Below are positions 21,424-32,940 of a DNA stretch of 64,000 bases, piece by piece. Each line of letters starts with the position of its first letter. Position 1 is the first letter of the stretch. The stretch is taken from contig CM018689.1 in NCBI GenBank assembly GCA_009363875.1, positions 57,351,741 to 57,415,740 of the forward strand, given 5' to 3'. Under the pieces are notes generated by a model. That model was not told the origin of the DNA and searched no databases. It saw only the letters and a list, made by a program, of their open reading frames with translations. The stretch comes from Mikania micrantha (Eukaryota > Streptophyta > Magnoliopsida > Asterales > Asteraceae). The position numbers were made by a program, and so were the translations under genes.

Positions 21424-21609
21424 TGAAGGTTCAGAGAAACAGATAAAGAATGGAAAATGTTGAGATTTTATTATTACTCAGGATCTAACACAAATGACAA
21501 TTACACACACTCCTTATATAGGAGAAAGAACAATCAACAAACTAACAAACTGGTAACTACTTTAACAGACTAACAAACCACAACTGAATCTTTTGAAGTA
21601 ACTTCATCA
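21424..21609 (-). repeat. 5' LTR of Copia A
   Basis: Starts TGATGAAGTTACTTC and ends CTGAACCTTCA on the minus strand. It is followed one nucleotide later by the tRNA primer site. Confidence 0.95.
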
Positions 21610-21685
21610 AAAACACGATTAAACATATTTAACAAAATGTACACTACATATCGAAACCACTAATATTTGCATTTATAATAATAGT

Positions 21686-22041
21686 TAGAGATGCACAAAA
21701 AAACCGGTTAACCGAACCGGTACCGGTTCGTAACCGGTTAGAAACCGGTTATTGCAATCGGTTATAGGATTTTGAAAAAACCGGCGGTTTGGGACCGGTT
21801 TGAGGTTTCAAGAGACCAAACCGGTTAACCGGTCCCACTCACTAAAAAATCGGTTATTTATAGGTTAACCGGTTCGGTTAACCGGTTTCGGTTACTATAC
21901 GGTTTCAGTTTTTGAGCTTGAAAAACCGGTTATTAACCGAACCGGTTATTGGAAAAAACCGGTTTCTAGCCTTTGACCGGTTAACCGGTTCGGTTATTCC
22001 AAAACCGGTTTTTGACCGGTTAACCGGTTTGTGCACCTCTA
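21686..22041. mobile_element. hAT non-autonomous element with AACCGG arrays
   Basis: 356 bp with terminal repeats TAGAGATGCACAAA and, inverted, TAGAGGTGCACAAA. The perfect 8-bp duplication ATAATAGT at 21678-21685 and 22042-22049 assigns it to hAT. The inside is almost wholly AACCGGTT and GGTTAACC words. No gene is present. The motif density suggests many transposase-binding sites (inference). Confidence 0.9.
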
Positions 22042-22302
22042 ATAATAGTACATGATTATTGATGAAAGGTATAACACGTGATAAAAAAGAGGTTATAATT
22101 GATTCATTTTTTTCGCTGTTTATATGATTAAACATGTTCGCCATTTTTGGTAAGTTCTTATCGCGTGCTATGTAGAAAATACATATATTGAGACACAGTA
22201 AATCGGAAATGGAACCACCCATCGTGAACGAACCTCTCAGCAAAACGATTAAAAAGTTCGAACATAAATCGTCCAAAAGCCTAGCGCATTAGTATCACCA
22301 AC

Positions 22303-23112
22303 GGGTAGGCCTGTAAACGAACCGAACAGTTCATGAACTGTTCGTGAACTATTCGGTAAGAAGTTCGTTTATGTTCGTTTATTTAATAAATGAACGAACA
22401 CGAACATAAAATTTGTGTTCGTTTAATTAAATGAACGAACATGAACACACCTTGTGTTCGTTTATTTATGTTCATGAACAGTTCGGTTATGTTCGTTTAT
22501 TTACGTTCGTTTATTTGTGTTCGTTAATGTTCGTTAACTATGTAATGTTAGTTTTTGTTCGGTTAACTGACTAATTTACGAATGATATGTATTTACATTT
22601 AAAAGACTTGTCGTTTGTGCTCGTTTATACTTGTTCAATTGTGTTCGTTTATGTTTGTGTAATAGTGTTCATGTTCGTTTATGATTGTTCAATGGTGTTA
22701 AAAAAATGTCCATTAATGTTTGTTCATTTATTTTAGTTCGTTTGTGTTCGTTTATGTTCATGAACAGTTCATTTAATTTATTAATGAACGAACACGAACA
22801 TATTCATTTTCTTAATAAACGAACACGAACACAAAATTCATGTTCGTTAAGGTGTTCGTGTTCGTGTTCGGTTAAGTTTAAATGAACGAACACGAACATG
22901 ACTGTGTTCGTGTTCGTTCGGTTCGTTTACAGGCCTACCAACGGATCTCCTTGATGGAGGCTTAGTGGTTAAGGGGTGAGAATCTTTAATCTAGGTTTAG
23001 GGTACAAAGCCCGACACCACCAATTTTCCCTGAGTCACGTGATTTACCTCCCTCATGTTGGTCGTGCGACCGATCGGTGAGGAGCTCCTAATGGTGATGT
23101 TCACCATTTTTG
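22303..23112 (+). mobile_element. tRNA-derived SINE split by an hAT element
   Basis: The A-box-like GGCTTAGTGGTTAAGG lies near 22967-22982 and a degenerate B-box near 23002-23020; the 3' end is T-rich. The duplication TAGTATCACCAAC occurs at 22290-22302 and 23113-23125. The hAT element at 22306-22937 went into its first bases, so the SINE is older. Confidence 0.75.
22306..22937. mobile_element. hAT non-autonomous element with GTTCGTTTA arrays
   Basis: 632 bp with near-perfect inverted ends TAGGCCTGTAAACGAACC. The duplication is CCAACGGG (22298-22305) against CCAACGGA (22938-22945). The interior is built of GTTCGTTTA, GAACACGAAC and TTCATGAAC words in both orientations. It sits exactly at the 5' border of a SINE. 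A truncated relative lies at 34600-34900. Confidence 0.92.
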
Positions 23113-23510
23113 TAGTATCACCAACAGATTGCCGGTAATATACTTATCTGTCACTAATTATCTCAATGACATAGGTAATTACATGGGCTGACCTATTTGA
23201 ATGGGTTCGGAGGGGTCATGGGACCCCATTAAATCTCAACTAGTTAATAAAACATATATTGTGAATTTTTTTCCGAACTCATAAGATTTTTTAAGTAACC
23301 CCATAAATATATATAATTGAAAAGAATTTGCAGCACTTAAATTGAAGTTGGTGTAATGATTATTGAGAAAATCATGGATCCTTCGATCTATTAAAATATG
23401 TTTATGATTCGAATCTAAAGGGGTTGGGGTTTTTGTTATTGTAAATTATAATCATGTATAAATATGGAATTAATCTATAATCCGACCTGACCAGTATATG
23501 AATAAAAAAT

Positions 23511-23692
23511 TGTAACATCATGTTAGAAGAAATAGAAGTATAGAGAAAAAAAATAGACCTCACAAGAAAAAAAAATCATAGATACATCACTAGATAAGTG
23601 TGTAACATCATGTTAGAAGAAATAGAAGTATAGAGAAAAAAAAATAGACCTCACAAGAAAAAAAAAATCATAGATACATCACTAGATAAGTG
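23511..23692. repeat. Perfect-type tandem duplication, 90-bp unit x2
   Basis: The unit from TGTAACATCATGTTAGAAG to CACTAGATAAGTG at 23511-23600 is repeated at 23601-23692. The only differences seen are extra A residues in A-runs. A very recent duplication; no gene overlaps it. Confidence 0.92.
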
Positions 23693-23740
23693 TACTTGTT
23701 GCTAAGTTATTGACAAACTACTATTATTAGGTAATTTAAT

Positions 23741-24701
23741 GAGAAAATTCTCAAAGTAACCATTTAACCAAAATTTTACCCTACAATGTCAATTGACCAA
23801 GTCATGTTAAAAATGTCTACCTTTTGTATGGGTGCCGCCTATGAAGTTAGTAAATCAATAAAAAAAAGCCACATGTCTTTTATAGGTGCCTGCGCCTAAA
23901 CACCTGAACATGCTCCCGTAATTTTTAAATGTGGTAAAGAGGACCGAAGCCACTCTGACTGAGTTGTCATGGGCGTCGCCCCCGTACACAATATTTATTA
24001 TTTTTTGTGGGCGTCGCTTTACAGGAGCACAAATCTACTATACAAGCGCCCCAACATTTTTTTTTTATTTTTCTCTATACGAGCGGTCCAAACCTTTTTG
24101 AATTTTTCTCAATTTACGGACGGGAAAACCTTTCAATTTCGTTTCTTAAGATGAAATTCTTGGATGATAGTTATAAAATTTTAAAACATCTTAATAAAAG
24201 AATTTATATATTAAAATTTCAAGATGATACTTTTATTTTTTTAGGAACGTTGGCGCCAGTAAACAGGCAAGTGTAGCCCGTAAGTTTTTTCGTGTAGTAA
24301 ATTTAGAAACTTTTAAAAATTTGGGCGCCTGTATAGAGAAAACTCAAATAAAAAATGTTGGGGCACCTATATAGTAGATTAATTTGGGAGCCTGTATGGT
24401 AGGTTCAGGCGTAATAAAAAGGGCACCCATAAGAAAAATGATAAACAATGTTTACGGGTGTTGTGCCCGTAACAGACCGGTTAGATTAGCCCGACGCTCG
24501 TTACAAAATTTTGAGGCACCTGTTAGGGTGTATGGATGCAAGCGCCCGTAAAAGAGACAACAAATCTTGATTTGTTGTTTTCGTGGAGGGTGCATGTATA
24601 TTTACGGGCGCCGACACCAAGTAGATAGTGAACATGTTTTGGCATGCGATAGTCAAATGGAAGGAAGAATTTTGTTAAGAAGACATTTTGGGAATTTTCT
24701 T
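23741..24701. mobile_element. Mutator-like non-autonomous element, 961 bp
   Basis: The 9-bp duplication TAATTTAAT at 23732-23740 and 24702-24710 fits Mutator-like elements. The ends GAGAAAATTCTCAAA and, inverted, AAGAAAATTCCCAAA are short and imperfect. The interior carries many GGGCGCC, GCGCCCGTA and GGGCACC variants. Short frames at 23969-24276 follow this array and are not gene-like. Confidence 0.75.
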
Positions 24702-24905
24702 TAATTTAATTCGATCTCTTTATTTAAATTATATATATATTTTTTAAAGTTTAATGGGATCCATCGCTATTTCAGGACGAATATTTGTTTATTTAGTTTC
24801 CAGCAGTAAAGGACGCACATGCATGGAGGTCAATGAAATTGAATACTCAGACCTACCATAGGAGGACACGGGTCAGGTAAATAATACTCCAACCCAAAAT
24901 TTAAT

Positions 24906-25376
24906 GGGAAAATCACCAAATTAGCCATTTGACCAAACAAACTTACCAATATAGCCATTGACCATGAAAATTAAGAATATGGCCGTTGACCAGCAAAAAT
25001 ATCGCCTAGTCAACGATATAATATGCAAAAATATCGTTGACGTGGAAATAAAAAATAAAAAAAATCGTTTTTGACGACGGGGCGATATTATTTGAAGAAA
25101 TATCGCTGACATGATGACGGGGCGATATTATTTGAGAAAATATCGCCGACGTGGATTTATTTATTTTTTTGCTTTTTGGGGCGATATTATTTTAAAAAAT
25201 ATCGCTGACGGGGCGATTTTTTGACACCTCAGCGATATTTTCTTTACAAATATCGCTGATTAGGCGATTTTTTGACATGTCAACGATATTATCACTTAAA
25301 AATATCGTGGTCAGCGATATTTTGCCAAATGGCACCTTTTGATTGGCCGAAAAGTGGCTATTTTTGTGATTTTCCC
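24906..25376. mobile_element. Mutator-like MITE with GCGATATT arrays
   Basis: 471 bp with terminal repeats GGGAAAATCACCAAATTAGC and, inverted, GGGAAAATCACAAAAATAGC. The perfect 9-bp duplication AAATTTAAT lies at 24897-24905 and 25377-25385. Inside, GCGATATT and AATATCGC alternate about every 30-45 bp, forming potential hairpins. No gene. Confidence 0.85.
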
Positions 25377-25587
25377 AAATTTAATTGGCAAAATAATTAC
25401 TATTTACTAACAAGTGAGACAAGTAGCCGATACCTGAGAGATGGCCCCTGACGGTGAGACTGCCGGAGAGATATGATTCCGGCAATGGTAGCGAATTAAA
25501 CATTCATGAACACGCACGGTCAAAATCTTTGAAGAAAAACCAGTGTGGCTAAATCGTATGACAAGATCGAAAATATATATATATATA

Positions 25588-26348
25588 TCTACCTATACTA
25601 ATAAATAAAGCTTTTTTGTGCCACATGGCATGATTTTAGATCATCTCAAAATTCATTTCCCGCTTCTCTCTCCTATTAAATACATCTAACATTAAATAAT
25701 AATATTAAATATTAAATATCATTTTTATGCATTTTTAAAATAAAAAAGGTTTTTTAATACATGAAAATATATTAATATTAAAAACACACTTTTTTAAAAA
25801 AAAAGTTATCATAAATTATAAATTTTTTAAAAACAATTATTTGAACACAATGTTTAAGGAAAACAAATTATAAAAAAAGTTGTTTAAATAAATAATAATA
25901 TTATTATAATCTATTTATACTAATAAATAAATTTTTTTTGTACCACATGCTATGATAATAGAACATCTCAAAATTCATTTCTCGCTTCTTTCTCCTATTA
26001 AATACATCTAACATTAAATAATAATATTAAATATCATTTTTAAAATAAAAAAAGTTTTTTAATACATGAAAATATATTAATATTAAAAACACACTTTTCT
26101 AAAAAAAAGTTATCATAAATTATAAAATTTTTAAAAACAATTATTTGAACACAGTGTTTAAGGAAAACAAACTATAAAAAAGTTGTTTAAAGAAATAATA
26201 ATATTATTATAATACTTAAAATATTAAATATTACGAAATTGTAATCCTATTTTATATTAAAAATCATCTTATATTTTTTAATTTTTCATTGATAATTTTT
26301 CATTATATTATTTTATTTAATCTGTGTAATACACGGGAACTAAACTAG
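25588..26348 (+). mobile_element. Non-autonomous Helitron, two 5' ends and one 3' end
   Basis: It starts TCTACCTATACTAATAAATA after an A. It ends with the hairpin CTGTGTAATACACGGG, then AACTAAA and CTAG before a T, which is the Helitron 3' signature. A second 5' end (TCTATTTATACTAATAAATA) begins at 25910, and the text after it repeats that at 25588-25909. Copy one lacks a 3' end, so the unit is a tandem or read-through concatemer. No Rep/Hel protein. Confidence 0.85.
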
Positions 26349-26365
26349 TATATATATATATATAG

Positions 26366-28494
26366 GGCATGTATATTATAGAAACCCACTTGAGATGTGC
26401 AAACTTCAAAAACCCAATACTTGGTCCACAATTTGCCACATCATTATTTCTATTACTTAAATTATTAAACACAAGGGCACAATTGTCTTTTACTCCATTT
26501 GTACTATCACCCACTATTTTATTAATTTACCACATTCTCTCTCATCAAATTAAAATAATAAACAAAATATTTTTTTTTAAATTTCCCCCTCTTCCATTTT
26601 TCCACCAGATTTCCCCATACATAAATATTTTCTTCTTTTATTTACATAATACTACTTGCGTTCGTGTTACATCTAATTTACGTCATGTTATTTCTGATAA
26701 AAAACTAAAGATTTTCATTTTTTTTAAATTTAATACATTTTATTTCCACTTTTTACTTTCACCATTAATTTTCCCACCATTTTGTTTTCCTAACTTTTTA
26801 AATATTACCCCCTTTGATTTTCCTACCATAAATTTTACTATATTAATCTTTTTGTCTTTTCCTTATTGTATACAACCGATTAATTGTTACATCAAAAGTA
26901 ATACTTTTTTTACTATATTAATTTTCCTACCTTTTTTCTCACCATTTATATATTATTTCAAACAAGTAAAAATCATTAAAAAGTTACATTGTTACGTTCA
27001 GTTTACACATATTTGCAGAAACCATATTTTTTTGTTTAGCATTTTATATTTTTGAAAGAACTTTAATTCATTAATCGTTGTCTTTTTAAAAAAATAGTTA
27101 AAAATATTATTGAGTTGACATACAAAAAGCTAGTACACAAACATTTAATGTTTGTTTTATCAAAAAGATAAATCATATATTTTAAATTGTACTTTATACT
27201 ATCATTTAAAATACTCAACCACATTCTCTCTAATCAAATTTAAATAATAATCAAAAGAAATTAGTTTTTAGATATTCTTTTTCTTTTCACACAAGAAAAA
27301 TTCTTGGTTTGATTTTTTTAACAATTTGCTGGTTATATATAATTGCTGTCGTGTTACATCAAAGTTACGGTGTTCAATTTCAGCTCTAAAACAAAATAAT
27401 TTAATTTTTAAATATTCTAAACCTTTTATTTTTCCCACCATTTGTTTTTCCCAACTTTTTAAATATTTTTCCGCTTTGATTTTCTCATCATTTTTGCTCT
27501 TATTGAAATCAAATGCATGCTGGCTTTATATAACTTTTGTATATGTTACATCAATGTTACGTTTTTCGAGCTTATTTCTCTATCTTTTTTGTTTATCCTA
27601 TATTTTTATTATTACTTATAAAATAGTTGTAATATTTCTTTTTTTTTAATTTACATCAATTGACCGTGTAATAATACATATATATAATATTTCAAACAAG
27701 TAAAAATCATGAAAAAATTACATTGTTACATCCAGTTTACACATATTTGCTGAAACCATATTATTTTGTTTAGCAATTTATAATTTTGAAAAAAACTTTA
27801 ATTGATGAATCGTGGGCTTCCCTCATTAAAACAAAAGTTAGAAAATATTGATAAGTTGATATGCATAAAGGTAGTGCACAAGCATTTAATGTTTGTTTTT
27901 TCAAAAAGATTAATCATATATTTTAAATTGCACTTATGTATTATAACCTAAAATAGTCAAGAAATCACTTACATAGTATAATATCATTTAATAATTTACA
28001 TATTTTCATTTGATATTTGATTTCTTCGTTTCTTCTTCATTATTATTTTCTTTAATTATTGTAACCTGAAACATGTTACGCTGATGTTACATTATATACT
28101 TTGTTTTTTTTTAATATCTTGCAAGTTGAAACATATTACACTTAAGTAAAAGAACTCTCTTTCTATTTCTTTTTCTTTGCTAGAAAAGAGATAGTTTTCA
28201 ATTTTTTACTTTACTTCAATACTTAAATACAATAACAATATTCAATAAAATAAATAGTAGACTGGCAATGAAAATATTGGATGCAACGAAGTGAAAATTT
28301 TTGGTACATCAAGCCGTGATCTAAATCTAAATAGAAATATTATATTATATAGATATAAATTAATCTTGATCCTGTAATCAAAGAAAGATAGTGAATTCAT
28401 ATCTTGTGACTTAGAATAAATGGTTCTCTGTGAAGGATACGCAATGACAATTTATTCCTATATTATAAGACGATTGAATTGGAAACATCGACAA

Positions 28495-28515
<21 letters not shown>
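26366..28515. repeat. AT-rich (TA)n-bounded repeat with internal duplication
   Basis: The left end after a TA run reads GGGCATGTATATTATAGAAA, matching the inverted right end of element E3. The right limit is taken at the TA run near 28496-28519 and is uncertain. Text around 26645-27200 recurs at 27330-27930 (for example CAAACAAGTAAAAATCAT at 26959 and 27693), a 0.7-kb direct repeat. Long open frames here are Phe/Ile/Leu-rich and not gene-like. Confidence 0.5.
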
Positions 28516-28519
<4 letters not shown>

Positions 28520-28526
<7 letters not shown>

Positions 28527-29865
28527 TAAATGATAAAAAATAATCAAGATTTTATCAAACTCAAAACTAAATAAAGGATACATTATTAATTGAAATAATA
28601 AATATAATTATTAAACCAGTAATAATTTGATAATGACAAGAATTATTTTTTGTACTTAATTAATGATTATTAGAGTGGAATTTAATATTTATATGACAGT
28701 TAATGATTTAATTTGACTTTAATTCTAGAGACTTAAAAAAAAAATTAGAGTTGACATCTTGGTTTATTTAACATCAGCACAATTATATACTACTGAAAAT
28801 AAACGAGTATATAAACAAACAGACAATCAGTCGAAGCTAAAAAAATCCTACTCGATAGTAGGGTTCGAGTTGTTTTGTTGGTTTGTGAAGTATATGCCAC
28901 TTAAATTTTAGAACCCATAGCATTTGAGTCCATTCGAGCTCCTTCATGCCCTTTCAGCCTTTCTTGAATTGTTATCGTATTAGATTGTTTCCAAGTCAAG
29001 ACAGCGTTTTTGCTACGTTATCAATCAGGATATATCCCATCAAGAAAGTTAAAATTGCAAATATTCATCGAAAGATATAAGAAATATATAGTGGGTGTGA
29101 AAATGATTTTTCGGGTAATTTAAAAAATGTAAAAAGATAATAAAAGTTTGATTTCATACTTTATATCAAATAAATTTGTTATTTAATTTTTATGCTTTAC
29201 ACATTAGAAGTATATAATTGTTTTACTTTATCATTTGTTTTTCAAAACTTTTCATTTTAGAAAATAAATATTTCAAGTTATTGTATATCATTGAATTTTA
29301 TGTTTTAGATCATTTAGTGCTATTTTGTCATTGTTTTACGTATATATTTTTTTGTTATTTTGTCATTGTGCTTTATGTTTTAGATCATTAGCGTTTTACA
29401 TTTTTTATCATTTTTTCAACTTTAATGTTTTAAAAGGATTGTTTTTTTAGATATTTCACTTGGAGAAACTATTTTTTTATATGCCATTATTATAAATCTC
29501 TGTATGTACAACCTTTTGTTTTTAAATTTTGTTTCTAGAATTTTCTTCTTCTAAATTGAATCATAAAAATTTTATTTTCTTTTTAAAAAAAGAATAGTTT
29601 TGAAATATTTTGTAGATTTGAAAAAAAAAAAATAGCAATCTATTAAAGATAATTGTACAGCCAACAAGGTTTTTTTAACTTGCGTAATTGTTTAAAAACG
29701 TGTAATTACAATTTGAGTCATGTTAGTGATTTCAAGTTATATGTATTATTCTTAAAATTTGTTTTTAATGCACTCATATATATGAGAAAGATCAACTAAG
29801 AGATTATTTTCTAAGAAAAGTAAGAACCAATATAAGTTTGATATGTGCCAATGCCTAATTAAGAA
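28520..29865. other. AT-rich intergenic DNA, nothing recognised
   Basis: No open frame with protein-like composition and no transposon ends could be supported here. Confidence 0.6.
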
Positions 29866-29869
29866 GTGA

Positions 29870-30072
29870 TTTTTATACTGGATTCTTTTTTGTTCTGTAT
29901 TTTTTACTGGATTTTTGTTTTTTGTACTGTATTTTTATTTTTTTGTACTGGATTTTTGATTTTTTTATTAATAGGATTTTTAATTTTGTACTGGATTTTT
30001 GATTTTTTGTACTGGATTTTAATTTTTTTTTGTACTGTATTTGTCTTTCGTACTGGATTTTTGTTTTTATAT
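29870..30072. repeat. Minisatellite, unit TTTGTACTGGATTTT
   Basis: About nine imperfect copies of a 15-28 bp unit containing TACTGGATTTTT or TACTGTATTTTT with variable T-runs. Open frames crossing it on both strands are products of the repeat. Confidence 0.85.
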
Positions 30073-30165
30073 TATTAGCATGCCACATGTCAAATTTCCA
30101 TTATTTCTTACTTTTCTTAATCAAAATCTCTTCTCATGCACTCGATCCAATCCTCATATATACAA

Positions 30166-30426
30166 GGCCATGTGTAGTGGTAAAGCTCCCATTACTTCAC
30201 GTAGCTGCCACATAAAATACTAACATCATCACCATTCATCACCCTACATCATCACCACATATATTATCATCACCTCCTTCTTTTCCCTCTTTCTTGTCTC
30301 ATGCGGTGACCGCTCTCACGCCTTCTCTCTCAACGCCCCTTGTCACATTCCTATGTAGTGAGGGATAGGCGTGAAGGGGCGTGACCAGCCCCTCTCACAC
30401 CACCATCACGAGTCAGTACACATGGT
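30166..30426. mobile_element. Harbinger-like MITE, relative of 11028-11347
   Basis: Starts GGCCATGTGTAGTGG and ends TACACATGGT. A 3-bp direct repeat CAA flanks it. The interior shares CATCATCACCA and CACGCC-type text with the element at 11028. The borders are less certain. Confidence 0.6.
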
Positions 30427-30429
30427 CAA

Positions 30430-31470
30430 ACTATATAAGATGTCTAGGATCAATACCTATTAAAATAAGGAAAAAAAAATTAGATGCGTGAATTATTAAA
30501 CCAACCATTCCTTTCAAGACTTGACACTTGCCAATTGACATAATATCGAGGTCTTAAATAAAATATAATATACCAGTGAAGTAGATGATCGAGGATATAT
30601 ATCATTTATAAATTCTTGTCACAATTTAATTCTAGTTGGATATGAAGTTTTGACCCATTAACTCCTTAACAATTTGTTGATACAATTATTACAATGAGTT
30701 GATTGAGACTTGCTTTGTGTTTTAAAGTCATGATTGATATATGCACTTACGGAGCTTGACACGAAATACAGGGGGTTTGAACTCATAAATCTAGAGCGGA
30801 CGAATTTAACACGTATTAAATTTTCGAACAAAAAACGCATAAAATACACAATGGAGCGAAAAATAAGGGGAGCGGCTGGCCCTCGCTATCCTTCGTCCTT
30901 GGATATCTGTATTTAAAATGCATACTTATGAATAAGATGTCCTTGGACTGGTTCTTCTTTTGGGTTCTTATTGGGGGGCTTAGGTGTCTTGGTTTTTTTT
31001 TCCCAAAACGAAGAAGAAATTAGGTACACGATCTTATTGGTTTTAGATTAAAATATTTTTGAGTTATTTGGTGTGTGCCCCTTCCACTTCCACTATATAT
31101 ATGTACTTCTTAATTGATGTTAAATGAAGAAATGTTTTTTTATGAGAAAATTAGATATAAGAATTCTCATTAGATATCACAACATCCAAGAAAATCAGAT
31201 ATAAGAATTCTTATCGGATCTCACAACGTATGGTCCGGTTCTGAAAACATTACATATCACAAAACATTAAAGTTTCTCAATTGCATTTCACATTAAAATA
31301 AGAAAACAAATTAATATTGATTTTTCATTGTGTCTAACATTGCAAGATTTTCTGAATAAATGTTTTGAATGCCAAAAGTATTTTAAAAACATTTTTAAGA
31401 CATGTTAAATTAAACTTCATGTGAAATTTTAATTTTTTACACGTTTTATGCTTACAAGTGTATGAGTATG
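30430..31470. other. AT-rich intergenic DNA, nothing recognised
   Basis: I see no gene or transposon border that can be supported. Short frames near 30658-30916 lack motifs. Confidence 0.6.
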
Positions 31471-31865
31471 CAGTGACGGATCCAAAAATTTTTTTACTAG
31501 GGACAAAAAATAGGTTGGTAAAAACAGGTTTAGGTAAAAAGCGTGTCGTGTTCGTTGGAATCACAATACAAAATATCAAAAATATTTAGAAAAAAAATTG
31601 CTTATATAATCAATTTTAAAGTTACATCACAAGTCAGTATTTATATAATATATATGAAAAAAAATATAGTTTTCATCAAATAATTAATTCATTTTCAATT
31701 GTGTCTTTTTTGTAATTAGATTTGTGCCCATTTGTTATCAGATTTGCGTCTTTTTTGTTTCAAAATATAAGAAAAATTATTTAAAAACAATATGTTTTAA
31801 CTTTTGATCGTGAGATTCTAGGAGGGGCCTATTCTCCCCACACACACACACAAAACCTTGCATAT
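31471..31865. repeat. Degenerate CAGTGACGGATCC-type hAT relic
   Basis: It begins like the CAGTGGCGGA hAT MITEs found elsewhere in this window, and AGGAGGGGCCTATTCTCCCC near its end recalls their GGGGG block. No matching right end is clear. Confidence 0.35.
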
Positions 31866-32732
31866 GTGCCTAAGTATGTGTGTAGCAAACTTATGAGTCG
31901 CATTTTATAACGTTGCATTTTTTGAGTTTGCGAGTTTACAAGCTTACATGTTTATGATAATGATGTAAATGTATATGTATTATGTTACCCAAGGCAAGCC
32001 TTTTGATTTAAGGAGCACACACCCATCATTGTGACATAAAATGTTGTGACACCATCAATGACAATGATTGTACATGTCTTAAACTTATGTGATCGACTAG
32101 AGGATCCATGAAGGTGCATAGTTTAATAAATAGGATAAAGTTAATGATCATGTTCCCATATACAATTGATGAGTGGGCCGGGATTTGCGCACATGTTTTT
32201 TCTTGTGAACGTATAGGCTAGTTACCTGCACCGTTCACGTTAACTAAAAACATGTCTTGAGTCTCATAAGATTTTTTATCTATTAGATATAAATATGTGT
32301 AACATCTCTTATATTAGTATCTATTAAACCAAAAGATATGCAAATTAAAGAATCATTGGCAGACAAAAATATTTGTTTAGTTGTAATAGGAGGGTAGGGT
32401 ATTTGTTAAATATGAAAGACAAGTCTTAATACTACTTGGTCTTATGTTTCGCTTTCACGTGAACAATAAGTCCCGACTCCCAAGTTGACAAGTTGTCGGT
32501 CTCTAGTAGCGAGGCAATTGATTTGAGGGCAATCAAAAATTGTGACGAGTTGAGAGATTTTCATATTGGATTTTTGAATTAATTATAAATAAATACGATT
32601 ATATTATTTTGGCTATAAATCATAAATGAAAATTTTGAATTTCTTGGGCATTCTTTATTGATGTTGAGCTAGTGCAAAGTCGTACCTATTTGGTTAATAA
32701 GGTCCAAAAGGTTATGAAAACATATGGATTTT

Positions 32733-32932
32733 CATGGGCGAATCCTAGTGGGGACCGGTCGGGGGGCGACCGACCCCCTCTTTTTTTCGTCAGTAGTGTT
32801 AATTTTCGGACCGGAATGTTATTTTTAGTTAAAAATTCGGGTTTCGCCCCCTCTCGTTTCAAAATTTTAACATGTATTTAGAGTTACATAAATTTCCGCC
32901 CCCGTTTCCATAACAGCGAAGCCCCGCCAATG
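32733..32932. mobile_element. hAT MITE, CAGTGGCG family, copy 1
   Basis: 200 bp with the 8-bp duplication TGGATTTT at 32725-32732 and 32933-32940. The ends CATGGGCGAATC and, inverted, CATTGGCGGGGC are mutated forms of the family terminus. The inside has GGGGGCGACCGACC and AATGTTATTTTTAG, as in the copies at 43664, 59826 and 62587. Confidence 0.85.
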
Positions 32933-32940
32933 TGGATTTT

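Larger units (their letters stand above)
17066..21609 (-). mobile_element. Complete Copia LTR retrotransposon A (Ty1/copia)
   Basis: A 4544-bp element with two 186-bp LTRs (17066-17251 and 21424-21609) that I read as identical. The target duplication is AAAAC at 17061-17065 and 21610-21614. LTRs start TG and end CA in element orientation. The primer-binding site TGGTATCAGAGCC (21410-21422) fits initiator Met tRNA, and a polypurine tract precedes the 3' LTR (17252-17261). A single open frame covers gag and pol. Identical LTRs and an open frame mean a very recent insertion, and the copy may still be competent. The short LTRs suggest an Ale/Retrofit-like lineage, which is tentative. Confidence 0.96.

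Noticed and set aside
26369..27055. 228-codon open frame
   Set aside because: Composition is Phe/Ile/Leu driven by T-rich DNA, there is no motif, and it lies in a repeat with an internal duplication.
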